A program made the translations under genes and the position numbers. From contig NC_011229.1 in assembly GCF_000019685.1 (NCBI RefSeq), forward strand, positions 372,001-436,000: a DNA stretch of 64,000 bases, given 5' to 3'. The notes beneath the pieces were generated by a model. It was not told where the DNA came from and searched no databases. It worked only from the letters and a program-made list of their open reading frames with translations. How positions within the stretch are numbered: the first letter of the stretch is position 1; each line of letters begins with the position of its first letter. The stretch comes from Borrelia duttonii Ly (lineage in GTDB: Bacteria; Spirochaetota; Spirochaetia; Borreliales; Borreliaceae). Below, piece by piece: positions 58,267-64,000 of the stretch.

Positions 58267-59388
58267 CTATAAAGAAAGCGCAATAAAAATTTCTCCATTA
58301 CCACAAATTGACAATTCCTTATTACAATCACAATTCCCTATAAACACACTATCTCCCATCTTAAGAGAAATTCTATTATTAAGCTGAACTTTTCCTTTTA
58401 TAACTAATAATATCATAACACCAACTCTTTCAAAGTAGCTCTCTCCACCTATACATTTGTGAAACAAACTTAAATTGGTACCTGGCAACTTAAATACATC
58501 ACAACCATCAATATTTTCACTCTTTAACAATGAAAAAACTCCCTCCTCAAATTTTCCAACCTTCAACATTTCATCTTTGTCAATATGTTTAGTTGTAAAA
58601 CCTGCTCTAATGACATTATCAGAATTAGTCATAAGTTCAATGCATTCACCTTTAAGATAAGCATGAACTTCTCGACTTTCAGTATAAAAAACTTCACCTG
58701 TTTTTAATTTAAAAATATACATTCCCAAAAATACCAAAAGACCAATATCAATACCATACATTTTATAAATTTCATTAAACCAAAAAGCTCTAAATTCATC
58801 TATAAAATTTAAATTATCTAACACTTTATAAATAATATTCTCAATTTCAAATTCGTGTAAATCAAATAAGGTTTTTACAAACGATTCATGTGTCATAAAA
58901 TTAAAATCCAATCCTAAACTTCTATAAATATGGTTAATGCCATCAAGTGGCAAAAAACCTTTAAGAGCATAAAAATCACTCAAAGCATAAACAAGCTCTA
59001 CTTTAGGATTTTCATCCTTATAAATTCTCTTAGAATCATCAATAACTATTTTTTTATTATTTTCAAGCGCAAAGCCTTTTAAAGCAATATCTTTTGAAGG
59101 ATGTATCTGCAGTGACAAAGGTTTATGCACTGAAAGAATTTTAAATAAAAACGACAATTCACTCCCAAAACCTAAAAGCTCTTTATGTATTTCTAAAAAA
59201 TTAAAAAGAGAAACATATTGACCATCAACTAATATTTTACTAGAAAATGTTTTATGTGCACCAAGCCACATTTCAGCTTTTGGCAAACCGTCTTTTTTTT
59301 GTCCCAAAAGGGAAGGGATGAAACCATATCCACCCCAATCATACTCCTTAATCTCATTTTTCATCAAAAATATATTATCAACACTCAT
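58267..59388 (-). CDS. manA: Mannose-6-phosphate isomerase
   Basis: A 373-residue type I phosphomannose isomerase that converts mannose 6-phosphate to fructose 6-phosphate, a zinc enzyme. Visible blocks are KEYDWGGYGFIPSLLG, LSLQIHPSKDIALKG (metal histidine), NPKVELVYALSDFYALKGF (metal glutamate) and VHAYLKGECIELMTNSDNVIRAG. The start overlaps the fruA stop codon by four bases (ATGA), so the two are coupled: sugar imported by the PTS can enter glycolysis at fructose phosphates. Length is normal for the bacterial enzyme. Confidence 0.93.
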   Translation of the reverse strand: MSVDNIFLMKNEIKEYDWGGYGFIPSLLGQKKDGLPKAEMWLGAHKTFSSKILVDGQYVSLFNFLEIHKELLGFGSELSFLFKILSVHKPLSLQIHPSKDIALKGFALENNKKIVIDDSKRIYKDENPKVELVYALSDFYALKGFLPLDGINHIYRSLGLDFNFMTHESFVKTLFDLHEFEIENIIYKVLDNLNFIDEFRAFWFNEIYKMYGIDIGLLVFLGMYIFKLKTGEVFYTESREVHAYLKGECIELMTNSDNVIRAGFTTKHIDKDEMLKVGKFEEGVFSLLKSENIDGCDVFKLPGTNLSLFHKCIGGESYFERVGVMILLVIKGKVQLNNRISLKMGDSVFIGNCDCNKELSICGNGEIFIALSL

Positions 59389-61253
59389 TTAGATACCTTA
59401 ACCTTTAAAGATTTCAAAAAAATAACTACACTTGTTGCCACCGCAACACCAACAGCTATTGCAACAAGAAATCCAAATTTATGATCAACAACAGGTAAAA
59501 CTATTGGCCCCCCATGCGGAGCATGATCTGCAACGCCCCAAAATGCTGCAATAATGCTTGAAACAGCACCTCCAAGCACTATCGAAGGCAAAACTCTTGC
59601 AGGATCACTGGCAGCAAAAGGAATAGCACCCTCACTAATGCCAATAAAAGAAATCAAAAATGATATTTTTCCCGATTCTCTCTCTTCCTCTTCAAATAAT
59701 TGTGGCATAATCAAAGTAGCAAGTCCCATAGCCATAGGAGCAACAGGAATAGCTGATGCAACCATACCCATTATTTGTGGCACACTAGGAATCATACCAA
59801 CACCAAAAAGAAATGCAACTTTATTAAAAGGCCCTCCCATATCAATTGATACCATAGCACCAAGTACTGCCCCAAGTAACAACTTTCCTATAATACCATG
59901 AGCATCTGAATTACTTTGAAGCTCCTTAAGACCATTTTCAAGAAGTCCCATAAATTGGGCAATATAAACACCTCCGTAAATCATGAAAAATCCAATAATA
60001 ACAGTACTTATTAAAGGAATTACAAATATAGGCATTATAGGCCTAAGCCATTCAGATATTTGTCTTCTTGCTAACCATCTTGCAATAAAACCTGCCATAA
60101 ACCCTACAAGTATGGCTCCTAAAAATCCTGCTTTAACGTCCCTAGCAAGAACTCCTCCCACAAGACCTGGTGCAAGACCTGGCTTATCAGCAATTGACAT
60201 TGCAATAAATCCTGAAAGTACTGGCAACATCATACTAAAAGCCACACCACCAATATCTGTAATTGTCTTATAAAAAGGATATTGCTCAAAATTTGGACCA
60301 CCAGAACCAACCCCTGCAAGAGATATGCCAAAGGCTATTAAAATACCACCACTAGCCACAATTGGAACCATAGGAGAGACACCACTCATTAAATATTTGT
60401 AAAAGCCAGATTTGCTATTATTAGAATTATCCTTTAAAGTATTCATACCTTTAAATGTTAACACTGGAACACTAAATGCTTCTTTAATAACATTCTCTAC
60501 ATCGTTAATAGCCCTTGCAGTCGAAATTTTATAAACTCGCTTTCCATCAAATCTTAACTCATCAACATCTTTATCTACTGCAAGTATTACAACATCAGCA
60601 GCTTCAATATCCTCTTTTTTTAAAGGATTATCAATACCAATAGAACCCTGAGTTTCAACTTTAATGCTATATCCCTGTCTTTTAGCTTCAACTTCAAGCT
60701 TCTTAGCAGCAATATATGTATGTGCAATTCCTACAGGACAAGCACATACAGCCAATATATTCTCTGTCCTAGAAATACTAAAATCACTCTCTAAATAATT
60801 ATTTTCAACATTTTTTATATAAGAATAAATTTCATCAGAATTATTTCCATTTTTTAAAAAATTTTTAAAATCATCATTTTCAAATAATCTGGCTATAAAA
60901 GCTATTGACTTAATATGCCCAGTACCTTGTTGATCCTTTGACATACAAATTAAAAATATTAAATTAACAGGAGGATTATCATCAGACCATTTTATACCAT
61001 TACCCTTTATGTAAAGCAATGAAATAAAACTGATACTAACAACATCTCCTACAAAATGAGGAATAGCAACTCCATTTTCCCAAGATGTATCACCAATATT
61101 TTCCCTATCAAGCAATCCTTGCATAAATACTGATTTATCATTTGTATAACCTTTCTTACTTACTTCTTCCACTAAAAAATTAAGTGCTTCATCTTTAGAA
61201 CATATTGTGGACGATACAAAAATAAGCTCCTTTTTTAAAAAATCCAAAAACAT
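59385..61253 (-). CDS. fruA: PTS fructose-type permease, EIIABC
   Basis: A 622-residue three-domain permease. EIIA occupies residues 1-150 with phosphohistidine His66 (GVAIPHF). EIIB, about 165-265, carries the phosphocysteine Cys172 in ACPVGIAHTYIAA. EIIC, from about residue 280, has many spans with GGILIAFGISLAG, GLAPGLVGGVLARDV, DMGGPFNKVAFLFG and FIGISEGAIPFAASDP. It would import fructose or, in this family, mannose-type hexoses with concurrent phosphorylation. GGAGG lies nine bases before the ATG. The coupled manA suggests mannose as a substrate. Confidence 0.94.
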   Translation of the reverse strand: MFLDFLKKELIFVSSTICSKDEALNFLVEEVSKKGYTNDKSVFMQGLLDRENIGDTSWENGVAIPHFVGDVVSISFISLLYIKGNGIKWSDDNPPVNLIFLICMSKDQQGTGHIKSIAFIARLFENDDFKNFLKNGNNSDEIYSYIKNVENNYLESDFSISRTENILAVCACPVGIAHTYIAAKKLEVEAKRQGYSIKVETQGSIGIDNPLKKEDIEAADVVILAVDKDVDELRFDGKRVYKISTARAINDVENVIKEAFSVPVLTFKGMNTLKDNSNNSKSGFYKYLMSGVSPMVPIVASGGILIAFGISLAGVGSGGPNFEQYPFYKTITDIGGVAFSMMLPVLSGFIAMSIADKPGLAPGLVGGVLARDVKAGFLGAILVGFMAGFIARWLARRQISEWLRPIMPIFVIPLISTVIIGFFMIYGGVYIAQFMGLLENGLKELQSNSDAHGIIGKLLLGAVLGAMVSIDMGGPFNKVAFLFGVGMIPSVPQIMGMVASAIPVAPMAMGLATLIMPQLFEEEERESGKISFLISFIGISEGAIPFAASDPARVLPSIVLGGAVSSIIAAFWGVADHAPHGGPIVLPVVDHKFGFLVAIAVGVAVATSVVIFLKSLKVKVSK

Positions 61254-61377
61254 AACCTTAAACCTCCTAAGTACTTAAATTAATTTTATCACAGTACAAA
61301 GATTAAATTTGTATTCCCCATCTCACTAACACTTCTTTATTTGCAAATAATTGTATATTATTTAAACTAATTTAATT

Positions 61378-62058
61378 ATGAAAAAAATAATCTACTGTTG
61401 CTTATTATTATCATGTATTAATTTATATTCATTAAATAATGAGATAAAAAATAAAGAAAATAAAATTTCAAATGAAAAAACACAAAAAAAAGATGAAATC
61501 AATAAAAAAAATTTACCTTTAAAAGAAAAATCAGAAAAAAATAAAAATAGTATATTCTCAATAAATAGAGGTTTCATCTATTCAACAGGTATAGGACTTG
61601 GAACAGGATTCTTTCTCAATGCAGAAAACAATCACATAATATTTAGACCCTATTATACATTCGCCACAAATAATCTTGATTTTATGGCTGTTTGCATGAT
61701 TTTAATGATTGAAGATTACAATGTATCTAAAAAAATCCAATTCTCAAGTACTTATATTGGTATAGGAATAAATTGGAATATCATTAATTTCTTTCAAAAA
61801 CTAAAATACTTATCTACTAGTATGGGTATTGGAGGACGATTTTACCTATCAACAAATTTAATAGGAAATTTTAGATTTTATAATAAAATACCTTATGTAG
61901 TAGAACCATATATATTTTTTGAATTTTCTACAAAAGAATCTATTTCTTACCTTAATATATACTCAAAAGTCGAATGTTTATTCCTTGACACTTTTAATAT
62001 TTCATTTAACTTTGGTATTAGATATAATCTAAAAAATAAAAAAGGGGAAAATCAATGA
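61378..62058 (+). CDS. Exported protein with charged linker and barrel-like domain
   Basis: A 226-residue protein. The signal peptide runs to about residue 19 (CCLLLSCINLYS); the cysteine there lacks a convincing lipobox, so lipidation is uncertain. A Lys/Glu/Asn-rich linker covers residues 20-60. The C-terminal part has glycine-turn strands like the proteins at 56772 and 57419 (YSTGIGLGTGFFLN, YIGIGINWNII, TSMGIGGRFYLST), so a small outer-membrane barrel is plausible. I do not recognise a named family. Its stop overlaps the nuclease ATG by four bases. Confidence 0.6.
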   Translation: MKKIIYCCLLLSCINLYSLNNEIKNKENKISNEKTQKKDEINKKNLPLKEKSEKNKNSIFSINRGFIYSTGIGLGTGFFLNAENNHIIFRPYYTFATNNLDFMAVCMILMIEDYNVSKKIQFSSTYIGIGINWNIINFFQKLKYLSTSMGIGGRFYLSTNLIGNFRFYNKIPYVVEPYIFFEFSTKESISYLNIYSKVECLFLDTFNISFNFGIRYNLKNKKGENQ

Positions 62059-62939
62059 AAAAAAAATCAAAAATCTTAATTATTCTCTACATATCAATTT
62101 TAATAGGATTTTTATTCCTACATCAAAACCCAAAAATCGTCAATAAAATAAAAGAAATAGCTTCTAATTATTTAGAAGAAATTAAAAATAGATTTTATAG
62201 ACCTCAAATTCCAATAAAACTACAAGAAGAATATCTCTTACCACAGGGATATCTTACTACCCAAGTATTACACAAAAAATATTATTCTTTAGGATATGCT
62301 GAACATGCAAGACAATCAGAATGGGTAGCTTATCAATTAAAAAGAGAAATGGTTGAATTAGCTTTAATCTTAGTTAAAGAAAAAAAAATCACGCGAAGTA
62401 AAAAATTTTTTGAAGATCCAGATATCAAAGGAATTGCACCAAAATTAAGTGACTACCTACACAGCGGATATGATAGAGGACATATTGTTAGTTCTGCTGA
62501 TATGTCTTTTTCTAAAGAGGCTATGAGAGAGACTTATTTTTTATCAAACATTTCTCCACAAAAAAGTTCATTCAACTCAGGAATTTGGTCTAAACTTGAA
62601 CAAAAAGTTAGAAAATGGGCTATTTCAAAAGAAAAGATTTATATTATTAGCGCAGGAATCTTGACGGAAAACCAAGGATTTATTGGAAACAACAAAATTT
62701 TAATTCCAAAAAACTTTTATAAAATCGTGTTATCCTTAAACAACAAGAGTAATAATTATGAAATTGTAGCTTTTATTATTCCAAATGAAAAAGCTAAAGA
62801 TACAGATTTAAAAAATTACGTTGTGAACGTAAATTCAATTGAAGAGAAAACAAAAATAGATTTTTTTGCAAAACTTGATGCTAAAATAAAAAAAATAATC
62901 AAAATGCAAAAAAATATATCTTCTTGGGAACTTAAATGA
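62055..62939 (+). CDS. Exported DNA/RNA non-specific endonuclease
   Basis: A 294-residue protein with an N-terminal hydrophobic segment (ILIILYISILIGFLFL) acting as signal or anchor. The catalytic domain has the beta-beta-alpha-metal motif YDRGHIVSSADM with His143, then NISPQKSSFNSGIWSKLE, in which Asn174 is the expected magnesium ligand. This is the NUC1/Serratia nuclease type that cuts both DNA and RNA. It likely acts in the periplasm or outside the cell and could release nucleosides, which Borrelia must import. It corresponds to BB0411. It is coupled to the genes on both sides by ATGA overlaps. Confidence 0.88.
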   Translation: MKKKSKILIILYISILIGFLFLHQNPKIVNKIKEIASNYLEEIKNRFYRPQIPIKLQEEYLLPQGYLTTQVLHKKYYSLGYAEHARQSEWVAYQLKREMVELALILVKEKKITRSKKFFEDPDIKGIAPKLSDYLHSGYDRGHIVSSADMSFSKEAMRETYFLSNISPQKSSFNSGIWSKLEQKVRKWAISKEKIYIISAGILTENQGFIGNNKILIPKNFYKIVLSLNNKSNNYEIVAFIIPNEKAKDTDLKNYVVNVNSIEEKTKIDFFAKLDAKIKKIIKMQKNISSWELK

Positions 62940-63700
62940 AAACATTATTTTCAAAATTAAATTTCTTTTTATTAACGACCGTTAGTCTAGGAATAATTGT
63001 TATATCAATATTTATTTACTACTTAAATACCAGCATAAACTTTTATAATTATCTTAGTAAAATATACAATACAAATACATTGGCTTTGGTCAACAAATTT
63101 TTTATATTCAACATTGGCATCATAGGATCCATTTGGACATATATCAATTACAAGAGAACAAACAATATACAATTCGTATTTTTTTATTGTTTTATTTGCT
63201 TTTATATAATTGAACCCATTGCAATTTTTAAATATTACCTTTTAAGCAACACATTGAGTTTAGAATTGTATTCTTTAATGAAATTTTATCACTTAATAGT
63301 CATATTTTCATTACTAAATTTATTCTTTTTAAGTCTATATATATGTGATTTTCAAATAAAATCAATAACTTATACCATTTATTTAATTTTTACTTTCTCA
63401 ATGATTTATAGCTATTTAATACCTATTAATGCTTATCAACACACAAACGACTTTTTCTCTCCAATAAAAAATAATAAATTATACATCTATTTATTCCTAC
63501 TACTAATATTAATGAACTTCCTGGTAGCATGTTTAAGGAAAAAAAACTTAAGTTATTTGCTACTCTTTGTATCAACATCATTAATAGTATTAGGAACTTA
63601 CTTAAATTTGATAGAAATACCCTATGCATTCATACCAATTTCAATAGGAGTACCAATATACTTACAAGAATCAGGCAAACTCTTTTTTTATTGGCTATAA
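62936..63700 (+). CDS. Multi-spanning membrane protein, unknown function
   Basis: A 254-residue protein with about eight predicted membrane spans and no recognisable motif. The first span is FFLLTTVSLGIIVISIFIYYLN; others lie near residues 45-65, 75-92, 110-130, 135-155, 175-195, 200-220 and 225-245. I do not recognise the family. Its ATG overlaps the nuclease stop by four bases, so it is made together with it and may help the export, anchoring or uptake of the nuclease or its products, although nothing proves this. Confidence 0.55.
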   Translation: MKTLFSKLNFFLLTTVSLGIIVISIFIYYLNTSINFYNYLSKIYNTNTLALVNKFFIFNIGIIGSIWTYINYKRTNNIQFVFFYCFICFYIIEPIAIFKYYLLSNTLSLELYSLMKFYHLIVIFSLLNLFFLSLYICDFQIKSITYTIYLIFTFSMIYSYLIPINAYQHTNDFFSPIKNNKLYIYLFLLLILMNFLVACLRKKNLSYLLLFVSTSLIVLGTYLNLIEIPYAFIPISIGVPIYLQESGKLFFYWL

Positions 63701-63719
63701 AAAGTCAAGCTCAATAAAT

Positions 63720-64000
63720 TCAAGTTACCAATAAAAAAGATAAAGTTGCAACCCCTACAGGCAAAAATAAATTATCGTATTTTGCAAAATCAAAAAGTTC
63801 AACAAGCATAGCTCCCATACCAACAATTAATGCCATAACAAAATTGGGAACAAAATAATAGCATACTATAAAAGCAACAACAAAAACAGAAATACTTCCT
63901 GCAAACGTTTTATTATTTACAAGTTTAAAAGATGGAATAAGCTTACCAAAAAGACTTGCAAGCCCATCTCCAATACATGCAGAAAATATTCCAATATAAC
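63720..64000 (-). CDS. CTP-dependent diacylglycerol/polyprenol kinase-like membrane protein, C-terminal part
   Basis: The last 92 codons of a minus-strand gene whose start lies beyond the window. The frame is open to the edge and ends in TGA at 63720-63722. The sequence IGDGLASLFGKLIPS followed by NNKTFAGSISVFVVAFIVCYYF fits the dolichol/phytol kinase and CDP-diglyceride synthetase superfamily (GD..A...G......K...GS). Two membrane spans follow, ending LLVT. It is convergent with the membrane protein at 62936, with only 19 bases between. The family call rests on one motif. Confidence 0.6.
   Translation of the reverse strand, partial: YIGIFSACIGDGLASLFGKLIPSFKLVNNKTFAGSISVFVVAFIVCYYFVPNFVMALIVGMGAMLVELFDFAKYDNLFLPVGVATLSFLLVT

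Overview
The window is chromosomal DNA of a Borrelia spirochaete. The evidence is the very low G+C content, the short intergenic gaps, the four-gene Bmp lipoprotein cluster beside rpsG, and a gene order that, as I recall it, follows B. burgdorferi from pyk (BB0348) to about BB0413. The proteins differ clearly from the Lyme species I remember, and the Bmp cluster has a different paralogue order, so I lean towards a relapsing-fever-group Borrelia. No species can be named from this window. I see no insertion sequences, prophage, CRISPR array or plasmid genes. It looks like a stable core segment.

Layout. 1-1.8 kb: 3' end of pyk, a MEMO-like reading frame with no ordinary start codon, and rpmB. 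1.8-10.8 kb: spirochaete genes of unknown function, a CarD-like regulator, rsmE and the protease ctpA. 10.8-17.2 kb (+ strand): a membrane protein, a ParA/MinD-type ATPase, lgt, an EAL phosphodiesterase (pdeA), an M18 aminopeptidase and a small EIIB-like protein. 17.2-25.4 kb (- strand): gpsA, a clpA-like ATPase, tyrS, glyS, gltX and a membrane protein. 25.5-29.1 kb (+): HD-GYP protein, pfs, metK, luxS. 29.2-37.2 kb (-): HIT protein, mgtE, a probable trehalase and four bmp lipoprotein genes. 37.2-49.1 kb (-): tRNA-Thr, rpmG, tRNA-Trp, secE, nusG, rplK, rplA, rplJ, rplL, rpoB, rpoC, rpsL, rpsG. 49.2-55.9 kb: lipoproteins and exported proteins with TPR, SH3 and ankyrin folds, a dicarboxylate/amino-acid symporter, and proS. 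56.0-56.8 kb: the only long gene-free stretch, holding an 18-bp perfect hairpin. 56.8-64 kb: paired outer-membrane barrel proteins, manA and fruA, a third exported barrel-like protein, an exported nuclease, a membrane protein, and the end of a CTP-dependent kinase-like gene.

How the genes fit together. The pfs-metK-luxS genes form a methyl-cycle/AI-2 block. Both a complete EAL phosphodiesterase and an HD-GYP protein lie here, so much of the cyclic-di-GMP turnover machinery is in view. The fruA-manA pair feeds fructose 6-phosphate metabolism. The rpl-rpo block supplies translation and transcription. Bmp proteins probably capture purine nucleosides, which Borrelia cannot make.

The most notable theme is enzyme folds whose active sites have decayed: MEMO-like, WecG/TagA-like, EIIB-like, the HD-GYP domain, and the second ATPase domain of the ClpA-like protein. 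Minus-strand genes are G/T-rich and plus-strand genes A/C-rich in the coding sense, which fits leading/lagging asymmetry left of a central origin.
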